NCBI GenBank assembly: GCA_965217015.1
Contig: OZ244224.1
Span: 186,001-250,000 of the forward strand
Direction: 5' to 3'
Length of the DNA stretch: 64,000 nucleotides
Source of the DNA: JAYQKL01 sp038142705
GTDB taxonomy: Bacteria; Pseudomonadota; Alphaproteobacteria; RS24
The notes below the pieces were generated by a model. It was not told the DNA's origin. It worked only from the letters and a program-made list of their open reading frames with translations, and did not search any database. Position 1 is the stretch's first letter; each line of letters starts with the position of its first letter. The position numbers and the translations under genes were made by a program. Shown here piece after piece: positions 44,281-52,970 of the stretch.

Positions 44281-45882
44281 ATGTCTGCGTTTAAACTTCG
44301 CCTGAACCGGTTTTGGTTCGGTCCCTCTATGAATACCTCTCAGGCGCCGCAAATGACGCGCGCGCAGGCCGGAAAAGATGTTTTATCCGGTTTCACCGTG
44401 TCGCTGGCATTGGTACCAGAAGCAGTGGCGTTCGCTTTTGTCGCTGGATTGGCGCCTTTATCTGGGCTTTATGCGGCATTTATTGTCGGCTTGGTCACGG
44501 CCTTAATGGGCGGGCGTCCAGGTATGATTTCAGGTGCCACGGGCGCGCTGGCTGTGGTTATGGTCTCGCTTGTTTCCGCGCATGGCGCGCAATATTTATT
44601 CGCCTGCGTGGTGTTGATGGGGGTTTTGCAATTGATTGCCGGAGCGTTGCGCTGGGGTAAATTTATCCGAATGGTGCCGCACCCGGTGATGTTGGGTTTT
44701 GTCAATGGCTTGGCAATTGTCATCGGCCTTGCGCAGCTCGAACAGTTTAAAACCACTGATGGCGTTGGTGTGACCAGCTGGCTGGCTGGCTCTCAGCTTT
44801 ATATCACGCTGGCTTTAGTGGTTGCTACAATGGTGATTATTTGGCTAACGCCGAAGTTGACCAATCGTATCCCGCCGCCGCTCATGGCGATTGGGCTGGT
44901 GACTGGTCTGGTACTTATTTTTGATGTCAATGTGCCGCGTATCGGTGATTTGGCAAGTCTGGCAGGGGGCTTTCCGCGTTTTATTGTGCCAGATGTGCCT
45001 TTCTCGCTAGAAACACTGCAAATTATCTTGCCCTATGCTGTTATTTTAGCCGCTATCGGACTTATTGAAAGTCTGCTGACGCTAAATTTGGTCGGAGATA
45101 TGACCGAGCAACGCGGGGGAGCTTCGCAAGAATGTCTTGCGCAAGGCACATCTAATGTGGTGACGGGCTTTTTTGCCGGCATGGGCGGGTGCGCCATGAT
45201 TGGCCAATCTATGATTAATATTAAATCCGGCGGGCGCACGCGCTTAGCGGGCCTGTCGGCTGCCTTATTTTTGCTGAGCTATATATTGTTTGCGGCTAAC
45301 TATATTGAGCTTATCCCCATTGCGGCACTGACTGGCGTGATGTTTATGGTGGTTATCGGAACATTTGCTTGGACATCGATAAAAACCTTGCGTCGTGTGC
45401 CGCGAGCTGATGCCGTTGTAACCGTTGCCGTGACTATTGTTACAGTCTGGCAGGATTTGGCGATTGCGGTTGTTGTTGGCGTTATTATGTCGGCGCTGGT
45501 TTATGCTTGGAATGCAGCTAAACGCATTAATGCTTCTGTTCGCCCTTCAGTTCGTGAAGCAGGGGCGCTGGTTTATGAAATTAACGGCCCGCTGTTTTTC
45601 GGCTCAATCAGCGCTTTTATGCAATTGTTTCAAATCGATAATGATCCAGAAACGGTAATTATTGATTTTGCAAATTCGCGGGTTGTTGACCAATCAGCCT
45701 TGCAGGCTATTGAAGATGTGGCGTCCAAATATGCGGCGGTGGGTAAATCCGTGCAGTTGCGGCATTTGAGCCATGACTGCCAGATGCTGCTTCGTAAATC
45801 AGGCCAGTTGATACTTGATAGTGCCGATGATCCTGATTACGGTATCGCTGCTGATTATGACGTGCAAACAGGGCGTTTGTAA
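44281..45882 (+). CDS. SulP-family anion transporter with STAS domain
   Basis: The 533-residue protein has 12-14 hydrophobic segments and the SulP start DVLSGFTVSLALVPEAVAFAFVAGLAPLSGLYAA (about 33-67), with GGCAMIGQSMINIKSGGRTRLAG in the middle and a C-terminal STAS domain (about 430-520, VIIDFANSRVVDQSALQAIEDV). SulP proteins carry sulfate, bicarbonate or organic anions. A bicarbonate role (BicA-like) is possible and would fit the carbonic anhydrase at 60762, but sulfate is as likely. An in-frame ATG at 44329 is an alternative start. The 153 bases between the tRNA and this gene show nothing else. Confidence 0.88.
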   Translation: MSAFKLRLNRFWFGPSMNTSQAPQMTRAQAGKDVLSGFTVSLALVPEAVAFAFVAGLAPLSGLYAAFIVGLVTALMGGRPGMISGATGALAVVMVSLVSAHGAQYLFACVVLMGVLQLIAGALRWGKFIRMVPHPVMLGFVNGLAIVIGLAQLEQFKTTDGVGVTSWLAGSQLYITLALVVATMVIIWLTPKLTNRIPPPLMAIGLVTGLVLIFDVNVPRIGDLASLAGGFPRFIVPDVPFSLETLQIILPYAVILAAIGLIESLLTLNLVGDMTEQRGGASQECLAQGTSNVVTGFFAGMGGCAMIGQSMINIKSGGRTRLAGLSAALFLLSYILFAANYIELIPIAALTGVMFMVVIGTFAWTSIKTLRRVPRADAVVTVAVTIVTVWQDLAIAVVVGVIMSALVYAWNAAKRINASVRPSVREAGALVYEINGPLFFGSISAFMQLFQIDNDPETVIIDFANSRVVDQSALQAIEDVASKYAAVGKSVQLRHLSHDCQMLLRKSGQLILDSADDPDYGIAADYDVQTGRL

Positions 45883-45956
45883 GGGGCGGGTTCGTGTATG
45901 CGATATGCTGCCAGTATATGCTGAAATGCGCAACTAAACCCAATCGACTACCGGCT

Positions 45957-46169
45957 TCATCTTTTAATTTTGATATGCTTTTTTTCGTGTTTTGTCGCAC
46001 GACCCGAGACACGCTTGCGCCACATACGAAAGCTTGACGGCTTCATCTCGCGGCGCATGAGTTTGATGGTTTCGGCTTCGGAAAGACCATAAAGCTGCTT
46101 AATGGCATCAAAAGATGTTTCGTCATCCCACGCCATAGCGATGATTTCTGAAATTCGTGCGCTGTCCAT
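45957..46169 (-). CDS. TIGR03643-type small conserved protein
   Basis: The 70-residue protein contains the continuous block FDAIKQLYGLSEAETIKLMRREM followed by KPSSFRMWRKRVSGRATKH, which is the TIGR03643/DUF2805 family as I know it. It looks like a small, basic, helix-turn-helix-like protein; function is unknown. A GTG six codons upstream (46187) is an alternative start. It is a single gene pointing toward the SulP gene. Confidence 0.8.
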   Translation of the reverse strand: MDSARISEIIAMAWDDETSFDAIKQLYGLSEAETIKLMRREMKPSSFRMWRKRVSGRATKHEKKHIKIKR

Positions 46170-46363
46170 ATGACTTAAATAATCCACAATGGCGCGGCGA
46201 CCAGTGCTTGCAATAAAGTGTTAAAGGGCGCGGTGACAATAGGCATTATGCCTGAGCGGGTGTGACAATTTAACAGTACCATTTCACGCAAAATTTTTGT
46301 AAAATTAAAAATAAGCAATAATAAAAAATCTGCTTTGGTTGACCATAAACCTAAGGAACACAC

Positions 46364-47683
46364 ATGACTGACCTTCCTCTTGCAATTGATCTTGCCCGTT
46401 GGCAATTTGCTTTTACGATTTCTTTTCATATTATTTTTCCGGCCTTTACCATTGGGTTGGCTTCTTATTTGGCGGTGCTTGAGGGGCTTTGGCTCTACAC
46501 CAAACGCCAGGTCTTTATGGATTTATTTCATTTCTGGGTAAAAATCTTCGCCGTGAGTTTTGCGATGGGGGTCGTCTCTGGCATTGTGATGAGCTATCAA
46601 TTCGGTACGAATTGGTCGGTTTTTGCCGACAAAACTGGCCCTATTTTAGGCCCGCTCATGGGATATGAGGTGTTATCTGCCTTTTTTCTTGAGGCTGGGT
46701 TTTTAGGGGTGATGTTGTTCGGCATGAATAAGGTGGGGCCGCGTCTGCATTTTCTAGCGACTGTGATGGTTGCGTTGGGCACGCTGATGTCAGCATTTTG
46801 GATTCTCTCGGTAAATAGCTGGATGCAAACCCCAACAGGCTTTGGCATGAATGAGGCGGGGCAGTTTATTGCATTAGATTGGTTTGAAGTGGTCTTTAAT
46901 CCCTCTTTCCCTTACCGGTTAATTCATATGGTATTGGCGGCATATCTAACAACGGCATTTGTTGTTGGTGCTGTTGGGGCGTTTCATTTGCTTAAAGATA
47001 AGCAAAACCGCGCTGCCCAAATTATGTTTTCAATGGCGATGTGGCTGGCGGTCATTGTGGCGCCCCTGCAAATTGTGGTAGGCGATTTGCACGGGCTCAA
47101 TACGCTGACTTATCAGCCTGCAAAAGTGGCAGCAATGGAAGGGCATTTTAAAACCCAAAAAGGCGCGCCGCTTATCTTGTTTGGCTGGCCAGATATGGAG
47201 GCTGAGGAAACCAAGCATAAAATCGAAATTCCGAAATTGGGGTCAATGATTCTAAAGCATGATTGGGACGCGCAAATAACAGGACTTGATGCTTTCCCTA
47301 AAGAGGATTGGCCGCCAGTGCCGATTGTTTTTTGGTCGTTTCGCGTGATGGTGGGTATCGGTTTTGCGATGCTTGGGCTTGGTTTCTGGGCATTATATTT
47401 GCGCGCCCGCCGCCAGCTTTATGATATCAGACCCGTTTTATGGGCGGCTATTGCAATGGGGCCCTCGGGGTTTGTTGCGGTCTTAGCGGGGTGGATAGTA
47501 ACCGAAGTTGGCCGCCAGCCCTTTACCGTTTATGGCTTGCTGCGCACGGCTGAAAGCGCATCACCCATAGATGCCCCAGCGATTGCGGTTTCATTGGCTT
47601 TATTTGCGTTGGTTTATTTCATTATTTTTGGGGCAGGTGTGTTTTACATTTTCCGTTTAATGCGTGCAAACCCGGCAAAATAG
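46364..47683 (+). CDS. cydA: Cytochrome bd-type quinol oxidase subunit I
   Basis: CydA oxidises quinol and reduces oxygen with hemes b558, b595 and d. At 439 residues it is of the short-Q-loop, CioA-like type (E. coli CydA has 522). Heme-ligand regions are visible: ARWQFAFTISFHIIFP near residue 20, FNPSFPYRLIHMVLAAYLTTAF near 186 and VPIVFWSFRVMVGIGFAM near 325. The quinol loop is reduced, and GWIVTEVGRQPF has Phe where GRQPW is usual. AAGGAA precedes the ATG. This type is often cyanide-insensitive, which is family knowledge only. Confidence 0.93.
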   Translation: MTDLPLAIDLARWQFAFTISFHIIFPAFTIGLASYLAVLEGLWLYTKRQVFMDLFHFWVKIFAVSFAMGVVSGIVMSYQFGTNWSVFADKTGPILGPLMGYEVLSAFFLEAGFLGVMLFGMNKVGPRLHFLATVMVALGTLMSAFWILSVNSWMQTPTGFGMNEAGQFIALDWFEVVFNPSFPYRLIHMVLAAYLTTAFVVGAVGAFHLLKDKQNRAAQIMFSMAMWLAVIVAPLQIVVGDLHGLNTLTYQPAKVAAMEGHFKTQKGAPLILFGWPDMEAEETKHKIEIPKLGSMILKHDWDAQITGLDAFPKEDWPPVPIVFWSFRVMVGIGFAMLGLGFWALYLRARRQLYDIRPVLWAAIAMGPSGFVAVLAGWIVTEVGRQPFTVYGLLRTAESASPIDAPAIAVSLALFALVYFIIFGAGVFYIFRLMRANPAK

Positions 47684-47692
47684 GAGGCCATT

Positions 47693-48691
47693 ATGTTTGA
47701 TTTACCAATGATTTGGGCAGGTTTAATTGCTTTTTCGGTGTTGGCTTATGTTGTGCTTGATGGGTTTGATTTAGGCATTGGGATTATTTACCCGCTCTTG
47801 CGGACGGAAGCTCAGCGTGATTATGCCATGAATACAGTTGCGCCGATTTGGGACGGTAATGAAACTTGGCTGGTACTGGGAGGTGGCGGACTTTTTGCTG
47901 TGTTTCCTCTAGCTTATGCGGTAATAATGCCAGCCCTTTATGTGCCAATCATCGCAATGTTATTAGGCTTAATTTTTCGCGGGGTGGCATTTGAGTTTCG
48001 TTGGCGTACAGTGCGCGCCAAAAAATACTGGGATTTTTCATTTTTTGCTGGCTCGTTTATTGCCAGTTTTGCGCAAGGTATCACTCTTGGCGCTTTAATT
48101 CAGGGGATTGAGGTTGTGGACCGCGCATATGCAGGCGGCTGGTGGGATTGGTTGACACCATTTTCAGTGCTTTGTGGCCTCGCTTTGGTCATTGCTTATG
48201 CTTTATTGGGGGCTTGCTGGCTTATTTTGAAAACTGATGGTGTATTGCGCGATAGAGCCTATCAGCTTGCTATGCCATTGGCCTATGCAATGGCTGCCGG
48301 TATGGGGCTTGTGAGTCTTTGGACGCCATTTTTGGATCCTAAATTCATGGCACGCTGGTTTACAACCCCGTCATTATATTATGTGTCCATTGTGCCGCTT
48401 TTAACCATTAGTTTTTTTGCGGTGCTTATTTATGCGCTGCAAATTAGGCGGGATAATCAGCCATTTTTTGTGACAATTGTGCTGTTTATTCTCGGCTATA
48501 TTGGTCTGGGAATAAGCTTTTTTCCGCATATTGTGCCGCCAAGCATCACGATTTGGCAAGCGGCAGGGCCTGATAATAGCCTGCTATTTTTGCTGATAGG
48601 CTCGGCAATCCTGTTGCCAATCATTCTGATTTATACCGGTTATAATTATTGGGTGTTTCGCGGCAAAACCAAACAGGAAGGCTATCACTAA
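47693..48691 (+). CDS. cydB: Cytochrome bd-type quinol oxidase subunit II
   Basis: CydB is the partner subunit of CydA. The 332-residue membrane protein has WAGLIAFSVLAYVVLDGFDLGIGI at its start, WDGNETWLVLGGGGLFAVFP near residue 60 and FRGVAFEFRWR near 95, all family signatures. AGGAGG lies four bases before the ATG. It lies ten bases after cydA and its stop shares one base with the start of a 35-residue gene. Confidence 0.95.
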   Translation: MFDLPMIWAGLIAFSVLAYVVLDGFDLGIGIIYPLLRTEAQRDYAMNTVAPIWDGNETWLVLGGGGLFAVFPLAYAVIMPALYVPIIAMLLGLIFRGVAFEFRWRTVRAKKYWDFSFFAGSFIASFAQGITLGALIQGIEVVDRAYAGGWWDWLTPFSVLCGLALVIAYALLGACWLILKTDGVLRDRAYQLAMPLAYAMAAGMGLVSLWTPFLDPKFMARWFTTPSLYYVSIVPLLTISFFAVLIYALQIRRDNQPFFVTIVLFILGYIGLGISFFPHIVPPSITIWQAAGPDNSLLFLLIGSAILLPIILIYTGYNYWVFRGKTKQEGYH

Positions 48692-48798
48692 TGCCTGACT
48701 GGCTGCGTAAAATAAGTTGGTTTGTTTTTTTCTGGCTGGCAGGTGTGATGAGCCTGACCATCATTGGCATGATGATTAAAATGGTGCTGAAAGTTTAA
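48691..48798 (+). CDS. Small cytochrome bd-associated membrane protein (DUF2474 type)
   Basis: A 35-codon frame starts in a TAATG overlap with the cydB stop and encodes MPDWLRKISWFVFFWLAG followed by a hydrophobic stretch ending MMIKMVLKV: one membrane helix with positive ends. Proteins of this size and pattern (DUF2474) occur directly after cio-type cydAB in proteobacteria and are analogous to CydX, the small subunit that stabilises the heme site. Size, position and coupling support it as a real third subunit. Confidence 0.82.
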   Translation: MPDWLRKISWFVFFWLAGVMSLTIIGMMIKMVLKV

Positions 48799-48809
48799 TT
48801 AAGTCAGTT

Positions 48810-49280
48810 TTAAACAATTTCTTGTGTGTCAAGAATAGGGGCAGAATCAATATCTTCAGCCTCTAGCATGGCGACAATGCGTTCTAACGCGCTGATGATT
48901 TGTGACTGTTCCCACGCTGCTAATTGGCTAAATCTTTCCGAAAACTTTTCGTGCAACATGCGCGGTGCTTTTTCAAGTGTCCGCTCGCCCAAAGGCGTTA
49001 AGGAAAATTGCTGCCGGCGTTTATCCGTATCATCGGTTTTGCGACTGACAAGCGTTTTATTCTCTAACTTATGCAAAAGCGTGGTCATTGTGCCGCGTGA
49101 TAATGACATTTGTTCGGCCAATTTTGAGGGGCTGATTTTATCAGCGCGTTTTATTTCTTGCAGAGCAATAAGTTGAGACACAGAAAGGGCAGAAGCCTTT
49201 GCCAGCGCCCGTGAGTCAGATGTTGTCGCTCGCGAAATCTGTCGCATTGCAATCAGCGCTTCATCGGTTCTCTGGCTCAT
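48810..49280 (-). CDS. MarR-family transcriptional regulator
   Basis: The 156-residue protein has a winged helix-turn-helix with ISPSKLAEQMSLSRGTMTTLLHKLENKTLVSRKTDD and DKRRQQFSLTPLGERTL, typical of MarR. AAAGAGA lies six bases before the ATG at 49280; ATGs at 49325 and 49328 have no ribosome site and overlap the transporter gene. It is the last gene of a leftward cluster with the BCCT transporter. MarR regulators next to compatible-solute transporters often respond to osmolyte-related signals; here the target is unknown. Confidence 0.88.
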   Translation of the reverse strand: MSQRTDEALIAMRQISRATTSDSRALAKASALSVSQLIALQEIKRADKISPSKLAEQMSLSRGTMTTLLHKLENKTLVSRKTDDTDKRRQQFSLTPLGERTLEKAPRMLHEKFSERFSQLAAWEQSQIISALERIVAMLEAEDIDSAPILDTQEIV

Positions 49281-49317
49281 TTGTGTCTCTTTAATATCCC
49301 ATGATTGATTGTCTTTT

Positions 49318-50925
49318 TTATTCATCATGATTTGTTAGGGTTTTAGAATATTCTTCAAGCATGGTCTTTACAAGCGAATAAATGGTGAGGAATAAAACAA
49401 AAGTAAAAGGCAGGGCCGCTGTCAGCGTCCAGGCTTGCAAACTGTCGAGCGCTTGGGCGCCACCACCAACCAATAACACAATCGCTAAAAGTGAGATTGA
49501 GCCTGCCCAAAAAATACGCTGCCTGAGAGGGGTGTTGGTATTGCCGCCTGCCGCAACGCTGTCAATCACCAGCGCGCCGCTATCTGATGAGGTCACAAAA
49601 AACACAATCAATAAGGCCAGTGCTAAAATGCTGGAAATTTGGCTAAAGGGCAATTGCGCAAAAAGCTGGAATAAAACCAGTGAAACATCACTTATGCCAT
49701 CACCAAGCCCGCCAATATTGTTTTTGGCTTGGTCAATGGCGGTGGTGCCAAATGATGAAAACCATATCAGGGCAATGATAAGGGGCGCGAGTAGGGTGAC
49801 GCAAATAAATTCGCGCACAGTCCGTCCGCGTGATATGCGTGCCAGAAAAAGCCCAACAAATGGTGACCAGCTAATCCACCATGCCCAGTAAAAAATGGTC
49901 CAGCCATGAAAATAGGTGGTGTCTTCACGGCCAATAAAATTACTCAATGGCAGAAAAGACTGCACATATTGCCCCAGCGCCTCGCCATAGCTGGTCAGGA
50001 TAAGTGCGGCAGGGCCAAATATGAGCAAAAACGCCAATAGCAATGCTGCGAGTATCATTGTGAAATTACTCAGTACGCGAATGCCTTTATCCAATCCGCG
50101 CACAACAGATAAAATGGTTAGCAAGGTGATAACAGCGATAAAAATAATTTGCGTATCGAGATTAATTGGCGTGCTAAATAAAAAATTCATACCGCTTGTG
50201 GCTTGCCGCGCTCCAAGCCCCAGCGATGTTGCCAGCCCCATCACTGTGGCGAGAATGGCTAAAGTATCAACAATATGACCCGGCCAGCCCCAGCATTTAT
50301 CGCCGATAATCGGGTGCAAAATAATGCGCGGGGCAACAGGTAATTTTAAGTTCATGGTCAAAAACGCAATGCCCAGCCCAAATAGGGCATAGACCGACCA
50401 AGGGCCTAACCCCCAGTTAAACAAGGTGGCGCCGAGGGCGATATTTTCTGCTGCGTCAGAATTGGGCGCAACATTAAAAGGCGTGCCATACCAACCCGTA
50501 TAATAGGCCAGCGGTTCTGCCGCACCGTAAAAGGTCATACCAATGCCCACGCCTGCAGAGAACAGCATAGCAATCCATGACATATATGAAAAATCAGGCT
50601 TGGCGGTTTTGCCACCCAACCGTAAACGCCCTAAGGGGGAAAGCCCTAATAAGATGATAAACAAAGTGATAATGCTGACCGTGAGTGAAAAGAACCAATC
50701 AAAGCGGCTCATAATTTGATTGCGTAAATTAAGCAAAAATTCTGCGGCCAAATCTGGCATGATTAAAACTAAAAAAGAAGAAATGCTTGTAATCAATGCA
50801 CTGCATACAAAGACAGGCATATTGACATTTAGCCCAAAAATTTGGCTGTGCCCTTGTTCTTTAATTTGACGTTCTTTGATTTGATGTTCTTTGATTTGAG
50901 CGCTTGGATTTTTTTGATTGGCCAT
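49318..50925 (-). CDS. BCCT-family betaine/choline/carnitine-type transporter
   Basis: The 535-residue protein has 12 membrane segments, the glycine-rich GVGIGMTFYGAAEPLAYY and the family signature WTIFYWAWWISWSPFVGLFLARISRG with its row of tryptophans in the substrate pocket. Substrates of the family include glycine betaine, choline, carnitine and DMSP; none can be chosen from sequence alone. The N-terminal tail carries three QIKE repeats. Its start lies one base after the stop of the TPR-sulfotransferase gene. Confidence 0.9.
   Translation of the reverse strand: MANQKNPSAQIKEHQIKERQIKEQGHSQIFGLNVNMPVFVCSALITSISSFLVLIMPDLAAEFLLNLRNQIMSRFDWFFSLTVSIITLFIILLGLSPLGRLRLGGKTAKPDFSYMSWIAMLFSAGVGIGMTFYGAAEPLAYYTGWYGTPFNVAPNSDAAENIALGATLFNWGLGPWSVYALFGLGIAFLTMNLKLPVAPRIILHPIIGDKCWGWPGHIVDTLAILATVMGLATSLGLGARQATSGMNFLFSTPINLDTQIIFIAVITLLTILSVVRGLDKGIRVLSNFTMILAALLLAFLLIFGPAALILTSYGEALGQYVQSFLPLSNFIGREDTTYFHGWTIFYWAWWISWSPFVGLFLARISRGRTVREFICVTLLAPLIIALIWFSSFGTTAIDQAKNNIGGLGDGISDVSLVLFQLFAQLPFSQISSILALALLIVFFVTSSDSGALVIDSVAAGGNTNTPLRQRIFWAGSISLLAIVLLVGGGAQALDSLQAWTLTAALPFTFVLFLTIYSLVKTMLEEYSKTLTNHDE
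50859..50903 (-). repeat. Three 15-base tandem repeats in the BCCT gene start
   Basis: Three copies of TTCTTTRATTTGAYG-like units (50859-50873, 50874-50888, 50889-50903) encode the QIKEH, QIKER, QIKEQ peptides in the cytoplasmic N-terminus of the transporter. The period keeps the frame, so copy number could change without breaking the gene. Confidence 0.8.
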
Positions 50926-50926
50926 G

Positions 50927-52960
50927 CTAACGATTTTCCTCAAGTGAAGGTTCAGGCGTGTAATGTGCGCCTAAAGCATTTTTTAGGGGGGTGAGATATG
51001 GCTCAAAAGGCCGCCATGCGCCCACGCCTTTGCGGTTAATGGGCTGGCGCACTTGTGCTGCACTTGCCGTGCGTACCGCGCGCTTGGTTTTATGAAACTC
51101 TATGCAGGCTGGCTCAAATGGCAAGTTAAGAAAATCAAGAATTTGTCTGACCTGCCCCTCAATATCGTCGAGTAAATCTTCATGCTGAACGCGCAATATT
51201 TTATGCGGCAGAACCGTGTTCCAGTGATTCATTAAATCAACATAATCAGCATAATAGCGGCCAATTTCTTCAAGCCCATAAGTGAATTCCTGGCCTTGTG
51301 CGAAAAGTTGCTTGAAACCAGAAAAACAACAATCCATCGGATTGCGGCGCGCATCAATAATTTTGGCATTTGGCAAAATTAAGTGAATAAGTCCGATATG
51401 GCGAAAATTATTCGGCATTTTGTCCGTAAAAAACGGGGCGCCAGCACGATGCATTTGCGTGTTATCAATATAGTCCTGCCCAAACTGGTATAGTTCTTCC
51501 CCGGTCAGTGTTGCTAGGTTTTCTGGATAAGCACTTTCACCAAGTTGGTGGCTGGCGCGCAGATTATGCGCCAGACTTAAAATGTTCGGCAGTTCTAATG
51601 TGCCGTCAATCTGGCTATGCGAGGCCAGAATTTGTTCAATAAGCGTTGAGCCCGCGCGCGGCAGACCAACAATGAATATTGGGTCAGGTGCCGGACAACC
51701 TTGCCCACCTTGACGGCTCAACAGAGCTGGTGTGCAAATTTCTTTTTGGCGGGCAAATTCCTGCTGCATAATCTCCGGCGTATAACTGCTTTGGGCGTTT
51801 TTGGCGGCATTGCCCGCCTGATAATGCTCAAAAGCTGCTGCGTGGTCGCCCATTGCCTCATAACCAACCCCAAGCGCGAAATGAATATGAATACGGTCAT
51901 TCATTGAGCATCGATTAGCCTCAATCAGCGCGTGCATAGCGTTTATTTCAGCCGCTGAAAATTGATAGGTTTTCATATTGGCCAATGCATAAAATGCTTC
52001 TCCGCAGTCGGGTCGCAGGGCAATGGCTTGCTGATAATTTTGCGCCGCCGCCTCATCTGCGCCATGCGTTTTGTTCAAATGGCCTAATAAAATATGCAGC
52101 ACTGGGTTTGCAGGTTCTGCCGCAATCATCTCATTCACGGTCTGAATTGCTGTTTCGGTTTGGCCTGCTTGCATATCTTCGACTGCCTGCTGAAACCGAT
52201 AGGTCATATTGTCAGGCTCTTGCGCAACAAGTTGCGCGCATAATTCATAGGATTGTTTGAATTTTTGCTGCTTTCTTAAAATGAGCAAATACTCAATCAT
52301 GAGGGCGCTGTCATGCGGGCGCAATTGTGTGGCCGCGCCAAGCAGTTGCTCGGCCTCAGCATTAGCGCCAAAGCGCGAAAAAATATCAGCCAGCAAGCGC
52401 ATGCCATCAACATGGCGCGGGTTTTCCTGCATGAAAGATTTGCATAAGGCCTCAGCCTTGGCCAGTCGTCCTTCATAAAGTAAATGTTTTGCCCGCAAAA
52501 GCGGGGCTGGCAGGCTCTCATGATAAGCGAGTTGCTGTTCTGCAAGCCTAAGGGCAGCCTTATTTTCGGTCTTTTCCAACAGCTGAATTTGTTGTCGCCA
52601 TGCGGCCAGCAAGGCCGGATTGGCTTCGCTGGCGCGTTGGTAGGCGCGCAGAGCATCTGGCAAATTATTTTTACTGAGATAAAGATGTGCTTCTTCTAAA
52701 AATGCCCGCCCGAAAAAAGGTTCAATGGATAAAATATCAGCGAGGTATTGATGGGCCGTGGCGTGCTGTTCAAGATAGCGCGCACAACAGGCCGCCAAAT
52801 AAAGGGCTTCGATTTTATCTTGTTTTTGCGTGGCAGGGTTTTGACTGTCTTGAGGTGTCGCAAGCGCGGCAATCGCGTTCTCACAAAGCGTGAAAGCGGA
52901 CGAAAAATCGCCCGCTTCCATTTTTTGCTGAATATGTCGTCTTGTTTCTGCCTGATCCAT
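50927..52960 (-). CDS. TPR-repeat protein with C-terminal sulfotransferase domain
   Basis: The 677-residue protein has an N-terminal array of TPR repeats (about residues 1-400, for example AFLEEAHLYLSKNNLPDALR and LLGHLNKTHGADEAAAQNY) and a C-terminal sulfotransferase domain (about 430-660) whose PAPS phosphate loop is IVGLPRAGSTLIEQILASH; a second conserved part is IDARRNPMDCCFSGFKQLF. There is no signal peptide. The acceptor is unknown. It starts ten bases after the TonB receptor stop and ends one base before the transporter start, so all are probably one operon. GTG/ATG codons up to 13 positions upstream would overlap the receptor. Confidence 0.87.
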   Translation of the reverse strand: MDQAETRRHIQQKMEAGDFSSAFTLCENAIAALATPQDSQNPATQKQDKIEALYLAACCARYLEQHATAHQYLADILSIEPFFGRAFLEEAHLYLSKNNLPDALRAYQRASEANPALLAAWRQQIQLLEKTENKAALRLAEQQLAYHESLPAPLLRAKHLLYEGRLAKAEALCKSFMQENPRHVDGMRLLADIFSRFGANAEAEQLLGAATQLRPHDSALMIEYLLILRKQQKFKQSYELCAQLVAQEPDNMTYRFQQAVEDMQAGQTETAIQTVNEMIAAEPANPVLHILLGHLNKTHGADEAAAQNYQQAIALRPDCGEAFYALANMKTYQFSAAEINAMHALIEANRCSMNDRIHIHFALGVGYEAMGDHAAAFEHYQAGNAAKNAQSSYTPEIMQQEFARQKEICTPALLSRQGGQGCPAPDPIFIVGLPRAGSTLIEQILASHSQIDGTLELPNILSLAHNLRASHQLGESAYPENLATLTGEELYQFGQDYIDNTQMHRAGAPFFTDKMPNNFRHIGLIHLILPNAKIIDARRNPMDCCFSGFKQLFAQGQEFTYGLEEIGRYYADYVDLMNHWNTVLPHKILRVQHEDLLDDIEGQVRQILDFLNLPFEPACIEFHKTKRAVRTASAAQVRQPINRKGVGAWRPFEPYLTPLKNALGAHYTPEPSLEENR

Positions 52961-52970
52961 AGCGGCAAGC

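Noticed and set aside
46234..46244. Palindrome GGCATTATGCC upstream of cydA
   Set aside because: It is short, has no partner copy elsewhere in the window, and lies more than 100 bases from the start; chance is likely.
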